Assembly (NCBI GenBank): GCA_964019335.1
Contig: OZ025739.1
Coordinates: 62,001 to 126,000, forward strand
Direction: 5' to 3'
DNA length: 64,000 nt
Source: Diplonema japonicum
Lineage: Eukaryota > Euglenozoa > Diplonemea > Diplonemida > Diplonemidae
Part shown: positions 28,330 to 39,970 of the stretch, in pieces
Layout of the letters: every line of letters starts with the position of its first letter
Position numbering within the stretch: the stretch's first letter is position 1
Notes under the pieces: model-generated
What the model was told of the DNA's origin: nothing
Databases searched by the model: none
What the model saw: the letters and a program-made list of their open reading frames with translations, nothing else
Made by a program: the position numbers and the translations under genes

Positions 28330-28854
28330 ATGGGAACTGTAAAAGAAGACGAAAAAATCCGAGCCTGGTTTGAGGCTGTAGACACCGATGGGAGCGGAAA
28401 GCTAGACAACGAGGAACTCGTAGAAGCACTGCAACAAGCTGGCTTGAACTTTTCCCTCATGAGCACGGGGATGATGATCAAACTATTCGACAGGCAACGA
28501 GAGGGAAAGCTAACCCTCGATCTCTTTGTCGAGCTATACTCCTGGATCTCCCGGCAAAAAGAAGCCTTCCTAAAATTCGACACCGACAACAGCGGTAAAT
28601 TGGATCTGGACAATGGTGAGGTTCTCAGTGCAGTGATCTCTGCAGGATTCCGTCTTGATGCACATTCCTTCGATGCCGCCTTCAGGGCCTACGACCCAGA
28701 CTGTGACAGGTCGATGACGTTGACCGAGTTCGTGGGTTTGTGCGCTTTTCTTACACTTTGCTTGAACACGTTTTCAAGCTTCGACCGGGCGGGAGAAGGG
28801 GAAATAAAGCTGAATTTCTGCCAGTACGTTTTCGCATGCGCGAATTGCAAATGA
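28330..28854 (+). CDS. penta-EF-hand (PEF) protein, ALG-2/PDCD6-like
   Basis: 174 residues, short N-terminus. EF1 at Asp18 (DTDGSGKLDNEEL) and EF3 at Asp84 (DTDNSGKLD) have full calcium ligands; EF2 (DRQREGKLTLDLF), EF4 (DPDCDRSMTLTEF) and EF5 (DRAGEGEIKLNF) are weaker. The spacing and the linking segment LFVELYSWISRQKEAFLKFD match the PEF family (ALG-2, sorcin, grancalcin), in which EF5 mediates dimerisation. Members act in calcium-dependent membrane traffic and repair. Very tight spacing to the upstream SUMO gene. Confidence 0.8.
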   Translation: MGTVKEDEKIRAWFEAVDTDGSGKLDNEELVEALQQAGLNFSLMSTGMMIKLFDRQREGKLTLDLFVELYSWISRQKEAFLKFDTDNSGKLDLDNGEVLSAVISAGFRLDAHSFDAAFRAYDPDCDRSMTLTEFVGLCAFLTLCLNTFSSFDRAGEGEIKLNFCQYVFACANCK

Positions 28855-29007
28855 AACATGAAAAAAAAAAAAAAAAAAGAAAAGTGGAAGGGAAAAAAAA
28901 AACTTTTTTTTTTAGACTTTTTTTTTTAATATTCCCCTCTATAGAATACCTACTAAACGATTTCCAGGGGGAGGGAAAGAAGAAAAAAAAAAAAGAAAAA
29001 AAAAATT

Positions 29008-29835
29008 ATGAGTGAAGAGCTGATGCCGACGCGATCGCTTCCGGGCAACTTCGCAGAACGAACTCCTTTGAGCGGGAAAGTGCAGCACAAGGCAGTGAAG
29101 GATTTCAATTTTCTAGCAAAGCCGGAGCACACGGAGGACCTACAGAAGGGCACCGCGTTCTATGGGTTTAACTGCGCCGCGGGTGGTGTGCTAGGAAGCA
29201 AGGAAAAGGACCTGATCCAGAGGGCCATCAACCTCACATCCTTCTCACCTGATTCGGATGATCAGCGGCCTCATATCGACATGGCTGATCCGAAAGATTT
29301 GAATAAGTACGTCTTCATGCTTAACAAAGCGATGTATGTTCTCCCTAAAGTTGGGAAAGACGATATCAGCCCAGAAATCCTCGCATCCTCAAAATTTCAA
29401 AAGGCATGCCAGCCCGGAGCGTGTAAAGTGTGGGATGATTGTGATCGGGCAGACACTTTCAGGTTAACAAAAACAATTATAAGAGCTGTGTACAAAATGA
29501 CGATTCAGTTTAAGTGCACGTGGGTACCCAGAGAAGATCTCCCTGACCTCATGCCACTGTGTGACGGTCTTCGTATCGACCAAGCAATTTTAATGGAACG
29601 AACAAAACGGGATAAGACCCACCAGGACTCCACCGTAAAGGTGCGGTCAATTCTTTTATACCATGTCCTTGAAGACGGGGGCATGGTGGTGACAAATTTC
29701 ACGTGTGTGGCAAACACTTCCATTCCTTCAGTTGTTGCACGGCTTGTCGACAAGCTGGGTTGGGCCGGAGCCTCGGAGGTTGCAGAAACCGCCGAGAGAA
29801 CTCGATCCTACCTCTTGGGCAACGGGAAAAAATGA
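29008..29835 (+). CDS. hypothetical protein, possible START-like lipid-binding fold
   Basis: 275 residues. The N-terminal 80 residues lack a clear pattern; the region from about 150 alternates helices and strands and finishes SILLYHVLEDGGMVVTNFTC, then IPSVVARLVDKLGW and a final helix (TAERTRSYLLG). A strand with gap, then Pro-x-x-x-x-x-x-L and a long C-terminal helix is the way START-domain proteins end, but the characteristic central strands are not convincing. I list the fold as a possibility only. Coding status is firm: A-rich leader abuts the ATG and the frame is complex throughout. Confidence 0.55.
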   Translation: MSEELMPTRSLPGNFAERTPLSGKVQHKAVKDFNFLAKPEHTEDLQKGTAFYGFNCAAGGVLGSKEKDLIQRAINLTSFSPDSDDQRPHIDMADPKDLNKYVFMLNKAMYVLPKVGKDDISPEILASSKFQKACQPGACKVWDDCDRADTFRLTKTIIRAVYKMTIQFKCTWVPREDLPDLMPLCDGLRIDQAILMERTKRDKTHQDSTVKVRSILLYHVLEDGGMVVTNFTCVANTSIPSVVARLVDKLGWAGASEVAETAERTRSYLLGNGKK

Positions 29836-30010
29836 TGGGTATAAATAATAATAAATAAATAAATAAAATAAAAAAAAAAATATTTCTGTTTAGTATTTGG
29901 GGGAAAGAACGAGGGGGAAAAAAAAAAAAAAGAAGAAAGAAAGAAAAAAAAATATATATTTCGGATTTTTTTAACAAAAAAAAAAGGGAAAAAGTGTTTT
30001 TTTTTTTTTT
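29836..30010. other. intergenic, simple repeats
   Basis: AATA/AAATA microsatellite followed by A- and T-runs. No gene. Confidence 0.6.
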
Positions 30011-30560
30011 ATTTCACTCTTCGTCATTTTCTTCACTCACTAGGGGCCTCATTATTTAACGCGAAATGGCCATTATTTAACGCGAAACGGCCATTATTTA
30101 ACGCGAAATCGCCATTATTTAACTAGTTAAATAATGAGATTTTGCAGTTAAATAATGGCCCTTCAGAGTGAAAAAATGGGTCTTGTCGTGGAAAAAAATG
30201 CACCCAACCCCTTGAAAAATTTTTTTGGGGTGGGGGTATTTTGACTATTTTTGGCCATCTGAGGCCATTCCAGCCCTTAAAAGTGGGAATAAGTGCCTTA
30301 CTTCCCCTTTAAATGCCACGGCGAAATAGCTACCCTGTATTACCTTAGGAAAATCCCCAAAAAGCTGACCTGCGTGAAAAAAAACAGCAGTGAAAGCAGT
30401 GAAGAGTGAGTGACTCAAATGACGAAGAGTGAAATAAAACGACTTACTTGCCGCCAAATGAGCCATTATTTAACACTCGTTACCCGTTTTTTTGCACTCG
30501 GGCCCTGCGGGCCTCGTGCAAAAAATTCGGGAACTCGAGTTAAATAATGACTCATTATTT
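30011..30560. repeat. ATTATTTAAC repeat block with inverted repeats
   Basis: Four direct copies of CCATTATTTAACGCGAAA-like units lie at 30045-30123, followed by the palindrome ATTATTTAACTAGTTAAATAAT (22 bp, at about 30114-30135, described by its half ATTATTTAAC) and further forward and inverted copies at 30143, 30462 and 30538-30558. A perfect 19-bp inverted repeat, 30011-30029 (ATTTCACTCTTCGTCATTT) and 30417-30435, encloses most of the block. No reading frame. Composition differs from the surrounding homopolymers, suggesting a mobile or structured element. Confidence 0.6.
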
Positions 30561-30576
30561 GTTGGCAATAAATAGT

Positions 30577-30609
<33 letters not shown>

Positions 30610-32461
30610 GCTTCAGTCTCTTTTTTTTTTAAAATTTTTTTATATATTCCTCCTGCGTTGATTTATCCCCCTTATTCCCCCCCCCCCCCCCCTCGTTTCT
30701 TTTTTCTTTTTCTTCTGCGTGTCGTGTTGCTGCTTTTTTTTTTAATTTATTTGCTGGCAAGTCTCACCGTACATCACTCCGTAAGTTTTTTTCCCCCCTC
30801 TTTTTTTTTTTCTTTTTTCTTCAAAGACATCTTTTTTTATTTTTTTAAGGAGACCAAAAGGGCGGGGTTAGGCTTCCTTCCAGAGCAAACCCCGAGCATT
30901 TACACAAGGAGAACTTAATGTGTAGTGCTTGCGTTGGGGGTGTGTGTGTGTTTCTTTCTTTCTTCTGTTCCACAAAAAAAAAAAAAGAAACTACCTCTGT
31001 AAGTACTCCGGTTTTACTTTTTTTTCATTTTTTGTTCCAACCATATCTAAGTCCTTGTTAAGCGAGGTCAAGAATTGTTAAGGGGGGGGGGGGGGGGGGG
31101 TAAACACAGGGCTTTTTCTTATTTTTTTTTTATTCGCATGAAACCAAGAAAACACAGAACAACACATCAACAAATTGAATTGGTTTAGTGCCAAAAAAGA
31201 GTAGTGGTAACAGCATAGTTGGGCTTATCTTTCTATAGGTTAATCCCGGCTTCGCACAAAGCAGCAGTCAAGCCGGCTCTTTTCTTTTTCTTCCCCCCCC
31301 TTTTTTTTCCTACCTCATTTCTTGTGCTTCTCAAGTATACCCCCCCCCCCCCCCCCCCCTCTTTCCCCGTCTCTAAGGGAGATCTCACTCAACTAATAGT
31401 GTTTAAAAAAATAAAAAAGAACACAAATGGAAGAAAATTTAAGAGGGGGAGGGGGTACTTTTTTCTGTTCGGACATGCACAAAAGGATGTGGGGCCTCAC
31501 CGCAGCTGTTTTACAATGAATTCCTTATTTATTATTTTTTTTTTTCATTTTTACGAAAAACTTTTTTTTTTTCGTGTTTACCCCTGTTCCTCCTTTGTTT
31601 TTTCTCTTTTGCTTGCGCTTCTCCCATTCCCAAGGAAGAAGGAAGGGGGGGAAAAGGAGGAAAAAAAAAAGGGAAAAAGAAAAAGAAGCAAGCAAGATTG
31701 GTTCTTTGGGCTCCCAGCCCATCTTGAACCAGATATAAAAAAAAATAGAGTGAAATTCTTTTTTTTTCTTCGCAAAAAAAAAAGAACGAAAAATATGGGG
31801 GGGGGAAATATAAATCTCCCCCCAAATGCCAACGGGGGGGAGAGGGGAAAAAAGAAGCCTAATGCTATAAAAAAAAATGGAGGGAGAAAAGAAGAGAAGG
31901 GCAGTGGGGGGGGGGGGGGGGGGGGTTGTATTGTTTTTTTAATACCCCGCGTCTCTTTAACCCGTCGGTCGATCCTGGACTTGCTCTATAGGGAATTTCG
32001 GGAAACCCTTTAAGTTCAATTTCTGGTGTTCATTGCAGCCTTTGTTTTGAAAAAATAGCAATTTTCTGTGTCCTCCGAACTCAAGGGGGAAGGGGGTCGC
32101 TAAACGGGTTTGTGAGATACAAAGGTATTAAGAAAAAAGTCTTTTTTTTTTTCTCCCTTCTATTCCCTAAAAGATTTTTTTTTGGGAAAGAATATCCATC
32201 CAGCAAGAACTGATACGAGAAGGGAAAAAAAAAAAAAAAAAAAAAACAGATACATAAAACTCGAAAAAAAAAAAGGCTCGTTTTTTTATTTATTTATTCC
32301 CCTCTCTCCCCCCCTCCCTCTCCTTTCTCTATCCCCCCACTCACCCCCCCTTCATGTCCCTTCTTGTTTTTTTTTTTTTTTTTTTTTTTTTGATTCTCTT
32401 ATTTTTATTTTTTTTTATTTTTTCGTTGTCTTTTGTTAAAACAAAAAAAATTTTTTTTTCC

Positions 32462-32495
<34 letters not shown>
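30561..32495. other. intergenic, long homopolymer region
   Basis: 1.9 kb of T, C, A and G tracts (G tract at about 31082-31100 and 31908-31925, C tract 31340-31358). Only short complex patches occur: 30840-30920, 31180-31260 and 31950-32130. None gives a credible coding segment or known RNA. The final stretch is an A run of about 32 that touches the next ATG. Confidence 0.55.
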
Positions 32496-32499
<4 letters not shown>

Positions 32500-33066
32500 T
32501 GTATTCACCGTTATCATCACCAGAGGGGGCCCCGTACCAAGCCTTGCCAACGTCAACAAACGGATTGGGTTCAGAAGCGATCAATGTAAAGGTAAGAGCC
32601 GACAAGGGCGGACAGGGTGACTTAACTGTAAGGGTGACAGGTGTGAATAGGGAGGACGACGAGGAAGAAAACGGCCCGTGGGGCGCGAAGGGCGGTCTGT
32701 GGTTCTTCTCAAGACTGCTAGTCTTCATCATGTGCATAACAATATTATCCACCAGATACTGGGCCACAGGAGGCTCTTACAATGTGGATATTGTCATGAA
32801 GGTTGATGCCGTGGGTAACGTTTCTGAGACGGCCTACCTTCTGCGCAGCGAAATAGGAGTGGTGACTGCCTGCTTCACTGGCTGGTCTGCCTCAGCATCA
32901 CTTGGGGCTCTGAATGGTGAACAGTGCGGGTACGTTTTCTCAAAGTGGAGCGAACAGCCCTGGCTTGTTTCCTTGATTTTCGGGGTGCTATTCGTCATCA
33001 CCTTGTCCTTCAGACTTTCTCTTGAAGCCGCTGAGTTACTGAACCCGGGTCATGTATGATGGAGGA

Positions 33067-33104
<38 letters not shown>

Positions 33105-33361
33105 TCCTATATTCTTCCAACACCCTACCTTGGTGGGTTTTCTTCGGCACTGGACGTGGATCACTATGCTTCTGACGTATGATTTTTTTTTTTTTTTTTT
33201 TTTTATGGGAAAAAAAAAAAATCTTTTTTAAACCAGTTGGGCCACGTTTCTTGGAGGATGGGACAATAGTAATTTTGACCCTTTGAATATTAAGTACACG
33301 CAGATTTCTGAGCTTGGATGGGGGTTCATCTTTTGGGTGGTATGGTTGAAGAGTACTTTGG

Positions 33362-33407
<46 letters not shown>

Positions 33408-33469
33408 CACAGACGCTGTGGGTCCTCTGGATGATTAAGGTGATTCTTATTATGCTAAGAAAGATATGA
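32496..33469 (+). CDS. four-span membrane protein; join(32496..33053,33103..33176,33237..33339,33413..33469)
   Basis: 263 residues in this model. After a 70-residue soluble N-terminus come transmembrane segments at about 73-90 (FSRLLVFIMCITILSTRYW), 155-175 (LVSLIFGVLFVITLSF), 200-215 (LRHWTWITMLLTWATFL) and the end (GWGFIFWVTLWVLWMIKVILIML), with a larger first loop containing N-linked-type sites and Cys. This is the topology of claudin/PMP22- and amastin-like tetraspan proteins, but no signature confirms either. Donors are GTATGA, GTATGA and GTATGG. An alternative 3' end is possible: the phase-1 donor at 33355 could join a coding-looking exon at 33982-34095. Confidence 0.5.
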
Positions 33470-34373
33470 GAATTGTGAATAGAAAAAAAAAAAGGATAGA
33501 AAAAAAAACCCCACCCTACCCTCTCGTTTGTACCCCTTTCCAGTAAATACACACCATTTTTTCTTTTTTTTTTTTCCTCCCAAGCACTTTGCTGCTTTTG
33601 GCGCTATCTGAAGGGAAAGAGCGGGAAAAAGGAGGGGGGCTCCCTCACCCCCCAAAAAAAATTACTATCAGGTATTCTTGAAAAGAAAAGTGAAACCACA
33701 ATTTTTTTTGTTGTTTTGTGAAAGGAGAGTGAGAGGGGGAGAGGGAAAAAATAATTTTTTTTTTCTCCTGACTAGAACGTTGTAGCCGCCCGCCCCTTCC
33801 TCCCCTCCCTGTACTATATCCCCTGGGGGATAAGTGGCATTTGAGACACAAATGTAATGTTGTGGGAGGGGGATGAAATGGAAAGAAGAAAAAAAAAAAA
33901 AAAGAAGAACAAAAGAAAATAATCCAAGTATTCATTTGTCACATCGTTTCTATGAACCTTTTTTTTCTTTTTTTTTTTTGAGGCACAGCAGGATCAAAGT
34001 CTTCAAGCCTCACGGAAGCCGTCAATGGCAGCACACCGGGTGACGAAAAAGGCAAGCTGGTGGACCAAGCGAGGAACAACCTCACGGGTTTTTAACCTTT
34101 TTCTTTCTTTTTTTTTTTTTTTTTTTTTTTTTTTTGGTAATTGTAGTTGATTTTTTTTTCCCCCCCTCTCTTTTCTTCAATCTGTTTGTTTAGTACTTTT
34201 TTTTTTCCTTCTTCTTTCGTCTGTTGCTGTTCTATTCGTAACTTAGGGAATGACCCCTTAATCGGGGGGACGTTTTTTTTTTTTATTCTCATATAGTAGT
34301 TTTGTTTCCTTCCTTGCATAGCATAGCAACAATAGGGTTGGGGAGAGGGTGGAGGTAGGGTAAAAAAAAAAAA
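33470..34373. other. mostly non-coding; possible alternative terminal exon at 33982-34095
   Basis: T/A/C runs with one complex segment: after TTTTTTGAG a frame reads SSSLTEAVNGSTPGDEKGKL and stops at 34095. It fits in phase with the donor at 33355 of the membrane-protein gene, giving a hydrophilic tail. Patches near 33580-33620 and 33775-33850 look non-random but are not clearly coding. Confidence 0.4.
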
Positions 34374-34674
34374 ATGAAAATACTTAATACGTTTTTGATA
34401 TTGTCGCTGGTGTTGATGGAGCTAGCTATTTCGGGGGCGGAAGGTGCTGAAGTGCACCAGATCATCTGTGTATGCCGGTGCTGCTACCTGGGAGACTGCA
34501 AACCCGCACAAACAAACGGGACTTTCCCCACCAGTTCCTGCATGGACTGCAACAAGGACACATGCGCCTCAAGAATCGCTGGTGTAAACAGCACTTTGGG
34601 GATGGAATGCGAAGGCGACAAAACTTTCTTGAAGTCCGAATGTTACAACAGAAACGCGTTTTTCCCCAAGGTAC

Positions 34675-34712
<38 letters not shown>

Positions 34713-34821
34713 AACCTGCTTCGTTCTGATCGGTCTCCTCATGGGACTCGTGCTCTTCGGCGTTGCGAAAAATCAAGTACCTGCTCTAGCAGCGTATAGT
34801 GCAAAACACTTTGATTATTGA
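34374..34821 (+). CDS. Cys-rich type I membrane protein; join(34374..34670,34711..34821)
   Basis: 135 residues. N-terminal signal peptide (LNTFLILSLVLMELAISGAEG), then a luminal domain with twelve Cys in about 60 residues, starting IICVCRCCYLGDC and including CMDCNKDTC, with two N-glycosylation sequons (NGT, NST). Exon 2 encodes a transmembrane segment (CFVLIGLLMGLVLFGVA) and a 17-residue tail ending HFDY, giving single-pass topology. The intron (34671-34710) has the less common GTACAA donor, then an A run and AG. Without the splice the protein would end in a Lys run. No family recognised; probably a small surface or endomembrane protein. Confidence 0.65.
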
Positions 34822-34919
34822 AGGGGATGGGGGAAGAGAGAGGGAAGGAGTTTTTTTGTTTTTGTTTCTTTTTTCAATCCTGTGAGAAGAAAAAAAAAAT
34901 TTTTCCCCCCCTTCCCAGG

Positions 34920-35974
34920 ATGAAAGAGGACGAAATGCCGCCCTCTGTAATCATGTCCCCCCCAACGAGGATACCACGGGAGGAAAGCATAGGTGCTCCA
35001 GAAGCATCTGTGACCAGCACACTCTATGAAGTCCCACCGTTAAACGAGATGTTGATGCCGAGCAGCAAACCCGCAAAACAAGTACCAGAAGTATACGAAA
35101 GCAGGCTGCAAGTCCCACGGTTGGGAGTGGAATGGTACTGCAGCCTCCGACCCACTGAGAAAGAAATAATCGACAACGCGGTACGCAAGGACACCGCAGA
35201 CAGCGCAGGGGTCCCCCCACTACACGTTCATGTCAAAGGAACTGAGAAAGGCGACATGGGTACTGTGTACGTCCTGCAAATAACAGGAGAATACGCATTT
35301 CAGCAAATAGAAGCACTGTTGGACACGGGAACGTTGGCTTTGCAACATACAACTGAAGCTTTGACGGTACTTGGATGGCTGCCTGGGAGCGCTCATGTAG
35401 AAGAAGTTGACAGCATGCAATCTCTTCGTGAAACTTTTGAAAATCTTTTGTCCTCGCCTTCGCCAAATTACAAAGCGTGCATCGCAGCCGCTTCGTCGCT
35501 ACATGATGATTTTCCTTACCAAGGCCTGCAGATAATCTGCGATGTGTTGTGCAAGGTTACAGGTATTACAATTCAAGAGCTTTCGGTTAGATGGCGTGAG
35601 GTTCTTCAAGAGTGTTGTCTCGTACCGCAGGCGTCTCCTGCTCAACGTCGTGTTGCCTCGCCTGCTCCTCTGCACCATGCAATCCTTTCAAAGATAGAGT
35701 CGAACCGCATGTCCTCTATCTCTGCCACCAAAGCACTCCAGAAGCACATTGACTCAAAACGGTCGTACCTGGACACCTTTGCGTCTGACGGCTCCCTCAC
35801 CATCTTTCAAGGGGCGTCGGGGTCCGTCCTCATATACCCTTCTGAAGAGGAACGCACCATGTTCCGCACGCAGATGAAACGGAGCTATTACAAAAAGCTC
35901 AACCAAACCTGCAGCGAAGCCGGCGACAGCGATGCGGGCAGCGTGCTGGACTGGCTGCCTTTCGATTCGATTTG

Positions 35975-35975
<1 letters not shown>
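34920..35975 (+). CDS. hypothetical protein (351 aa)
   Basis: Starts MKEDEMPPSVIMSPP one base after CCCTTCCCAGG, so a trans-splice at the AG would leave a single-base leader. Residues 1-80 are Pro/Ser-rich; about 85-150 and 160-230 look helical (AFQQIEALLDTGTLALQHTT; QGLQIICDVLCKVTGITIQE); the end is acidic. No catalytic or membrane signature. I do not recognise the family. The stop is followed by a T tract of about 37. Confidence 0.6.
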
Positions 35976-36016
<41 letters not shown>

Positions 36017-36171
36017 CTCTCTCTTTTTTGTTACACTGTATTTTTTGTACCTTTTCTCGACATGTTGTTTAAAGAACTGACACTTTTTTTTTTTTTTTAT
36101 CAAAAATTCCGCACGATTTTTTTTTTTTGTTTCAAAAATAAAAAAAAGGGGGGAAAGGGACAAAAAAAAAA

Positions 36172-38825
36172 ATGAGTCTACGGGGTGCTGCACGCACGGG
36201 GCTGGTCGACATCCGGAACATGACCGCCATCGAGGGTTTCAAAATGGTGGGGAACCAGAAATTTGAGGAGTACGGGATCGAGCTTGTAGCCTTCACCCAC
36301 GACGCCACAGGGGCGAAGTACATCCACGTGGACACAGAGGACACAAACAACGCTTTCTGCGTCGGTTTCTGCACACCTCCCACGAACGACACAGGCATCA
36401 CACACATCCTGGAACACACCACCTTATGCGGGAGCGACCAATACCCCATCAAGGACCCGTTCTTCAAAATGCGTAACCGGTCCCTCAGCACGTTTATGAA
36501 TGCAATGACATACCCTGACACCACGATGTACCCCTTTGCAACCATCAACGAGAAGGATTTCAAAAACCTGCGTTCCGTGTATCTTGACGCAGTCTTCTCT
36601 CCGAAGCTCGACAAGTTGGACTTCCTCCAAGAAGGCCATCGGCTTGAAAAGGACGAGGCAGGCGACACCAAGATCAAAGGTGTTGTGTTCAACGAGATGA
36701 AAGGTGTCTACGGAGATCCCTCGAACCTCTTCTACCACCGAACCATCGCGCATCTATACGGAAGGGATTCCTGCTACGGGCACCACTATGGTGGTGACCC
36801 TGCTGCCATCACTACGCTCACCCACAACGATCTTGTTGAGTTCCACCGTGCGCACTACTCTCCTGCAAACTGCATCATCGTTACATATGGTGATCTCCCT
36901 ATCGTGGATAACCTTGGGTACATTAACCAGGTGCTTACTGAGCGTGCCGAGCGTGACAATTCTCCTGGTACCAGAAAGCGTTTGCAGGTAAAAGGTCCCT
37001 CCGTGCCTGTCCCAGCTTCTCTTACCACTACCGGTCCCGTGGACCCTCTTATGGACGCCGAGCAAAGTGGCTCCAAAATTTGCATCTCATGGGCTCTCAG
37101 CGTCCCCTCCACCGCATGCGACATCTCGTTCGATCTTGCCATCCTCTCCAACCTCCTCACTTCCGGGCCCTCCGCTCCTTTGTACCAAGCTCTTATCGAG
37201 GCTGGTGTTGGTGCCGATTTTGTCATGGGTACGGGATTCTCCCAGGAATACAAAGGGGGGTGTTTCCAGGTGGGTGTGCAGGGCGTGCAGCTCAAGAAGC
37301 ACTCCAAGGAGGACGTGGAGAAGACCATCATGCTGTGCTTGGAGGACACGGTGAAGAACGGTTTCGAGAAGAAGTTGGTCGAGTCAGTTCTCCACCAGGT
37401 GGAGCTCTCTAAGGCGCACCGTTCCGCTTCGTGGGGCGTCAACGTCGTCGCTGCACTTGTTCACAATGAGGTGCATGAGAAACCCACCGCGTCTGCCTTC
37501 GAGGCCACAAGGCGAGTTTCCGAGCTGCGTGAAAAATTGAAAGCTGACCCCGCGTACCTGCAGGGCCTCCTCAACACACACATTATCCAGAACCAGCACA
37601 AGCTCGTCCATCTCATGACACCTGAGGCGGACTACCCTGCTTCTGTCGTCAAGGAAGAAGAGACGAAACAGACTCCTGACCTCATCGCCTCCACTCCCGC
37701 AGAAATGGTGCAAGACAAGGCAGAGTTCATGAAGCAGCTGGACAGGGTTGAGGACATGTCCATCTTGCCTACTCTCAATGTAGAGAGCGACATCCCTGCT
37801 GAGCCTCTCCCGGACCCGAGGATCGAGGTTTTGCAACACCCGAAGCTGGAGGTCCTGCAAAACGTGCTGACGCCCACCAACGGTGTGTGGTACTTCAGGT
37901 TGGTGATCCCCATCAGCCACTTGAGCAAAGAAGAGTTGCTATTGCTGCCGTTGATGTGCTCGCTTGTCGGGCAGACAGGGGCTGGGGGTTACAACTACAG
38001 GGAGCTGGCGCAGGAAACGGATTTATGTTGTTCGGGGATATCGGCGAAGCCTGTCGTGGGCACGGACAGGAAGGACCCGACGCTCTCGAGAGCGATGCTG
38101 GTGGTGACGAGCCACGGGCTGGAGAGGTGTTGGGAGAGGTTCTTTGAAATCCTCAGCATGATGATGACTGATGGGCGGCTGTGCGACGAGGACAAGCAGG
38201 TGAGACTGAGGGTGAAGAACCAGATAGAGTCGATGGCGTTCGGTGACGTGAACTCCATTGTGGACAACGCACACGCATATGCCCTGAAGCACGCTGCAGG
38301 ACAGGTAGACAAGTTCGCAGCATGCGCAGAACTCATCGACGGTATCTCACAGGTGGCGCACATGAAGGACCTCATGCAGTCTGTGTCGGGGGACAAACCA
38401 GAGGCCGAGGCACGTCTGACAGACATCTTGGTGAGTGTTAAGGCGCTCTATGAGAAGCTCTTCGCCGCCTACCCCACATCCCGCGTCTCCCTTACCACCA
38501 CGAAGCCCGTTACGGAGGAGCAGCATTTGGCTTTTAATGCCTTCATTGATACCCTCCCTGAGACGGACCTCTCCCCAGACCCGTCCACCCTTTCCGCCGA
38601 CACCACACGCGACGTCTGCGAGACGGGGAAAGTGTTTATCCCTGCACCCGCCGACTTGGGTTACATTGGGATGGTATGTCTACGGAGGTGAAAATGTTCT
38701 ACTTTATCCCCCCTCCCCCAGGCGCACAAGACCGACCTATCCTACCTACATGACGATATGGCTGCTGTTGAGGTGATGCTCAGGATCGTGGACACTAAGG
38801 TACATAAATAAAAATAATTTGGAGG

Positions 38826-38865
<40 letters not shown>

Positions 38866-39431
38866 AGTTCCTCCACAAGGAAGTACGCGAGAAAGGCGGG
38901 GCGTATGGTGCGGGGGCTGTGAGGTATCCCATGGGAAGGGAGAAAAAAAAAAAAAAAAACAGTTCGGTATCTGGAAACGACAGTGTTGTGGGGATGTACT
39001 CTTATAGGGATCCCGCAACAGCCACCACTGAGGTGACATTTGGGAAGTGCTTGGAGTGGTTGGAGACAGAGGGGAACTTGAAGGACGCTGACGTCAATGA
39101 GGCTAAGATCTTGGTTTTTGCGGGTGCAGATGCCCCAAAGTCGCCCCAGGTGCAAGGGCTGCGAGAGTTCCTCACCACCATCACCATGGAGGACATGAGA
39201 GTCAAGCGGAGCAGGCTTCTCAGCGTGACCAAAGAGGACATTCTCTGTGTTGCGAGAAAATTGCTAGACCCTTCCTGGACTACAGTTTCCAAGAATACTT
39301 CGGAGGTTGCTTTCTACAGAACTGCCTCCGTCGTCATAGGAGGTGAAACAACCTGGGAGACAATGAAGAGCAAAGATGAGAAATGGCAAAAATGGGCCAA
39401 ACTAGACGAAGTAAAGGCCTCAAGCGCGTGA
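36172..39431 (+). CDS. PITRM1: presequence protease (M16C, PreP/Cym1); join(36172..38673,38722..38799,38868..38923,38963..39431)
   Basis: 1034 residues in four exons, the usual size for PreP, which degrades cleaved targeting peptides in the mitochondrial matrix. The inverted zinc motif H-x-x-E-H is at about 78-82 (ITHILEHTTLCGS), with the downstream Glu region VFNEMKGVYGDP conserved, and FKMRNRSLSTFMNAMTYPD after it. In the C-terminal half the spliced sequence restores LHKEVREKGGAYGAGA and YSYRDP, the conserved R/Y substrate motif of M16C. Introns start GTATGT, GTACAT and GTATCC, and the last two have A runs before CAG. No obvious presequence: the protein begins MSLRGAARTGLVDIRN, which may itself be weakly targeting. 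Confidence 0.9.
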
Positions 39432-39970
39432 GGGGGAAAAAAAAAAAAAAGAAGAAGGAATAATAGAAACGATTTTTTTTTTCTCTCCTTTTTTTTTTTT
39501 CTTCTCCTTCTTCCCCCCTCCACCATTTCCCTTGTTTAGACTGCTGTTTAACAAAGGTTAGGGTGTGCTTTTTTTTCTTTTTTTTTTTCTTCTCTTTTTT
39601 TTTTTTTTTTGAAAGTTTCTTGCGTTGCATCACTCTCTCGATTTTTTCCCCCCGCCTTTTTTTTTCCCCCATAGTCAACAAAGGTTTTTTTTTTTTTCTT
39701 TACTCCGTGCCGTATAGAAAGAGCAGAAAAAAAAAGAAGAAGAAACAATATATTGTACAACTGTGTCACTAATATTTCAAAAAAAAAAAAAGTAGCACAA
39801 CCGGAAAAAAAAAAGGGAGGGGGTAGGAAGAGAGGGGGAAAGAAAATGAATATTTTGTTTCAGCCCCCCCACACACACACACCTTCCCCCCTGTCTTTTC
39901 GTTCCCCTCAAACTAAAACCAAAAAAAAAAAGAGGGGGAAAAAAAAAAAAGATATGGTCGAGTTTCAACA
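39432..39970. other. intergenic, low complexity
   Basis: A, T and C runs with a CA-repeat patch (39870-39882). No coding signal. Confidence 0.6.

Noticed and set aside
31219-32013. 264-codon open frame in the 30-32 kb intergenic region
   Set aside because: Translated composition is almost only Phe, Lys, Pro and Gly from homopolymer runs; no domain, no conserved pattern.
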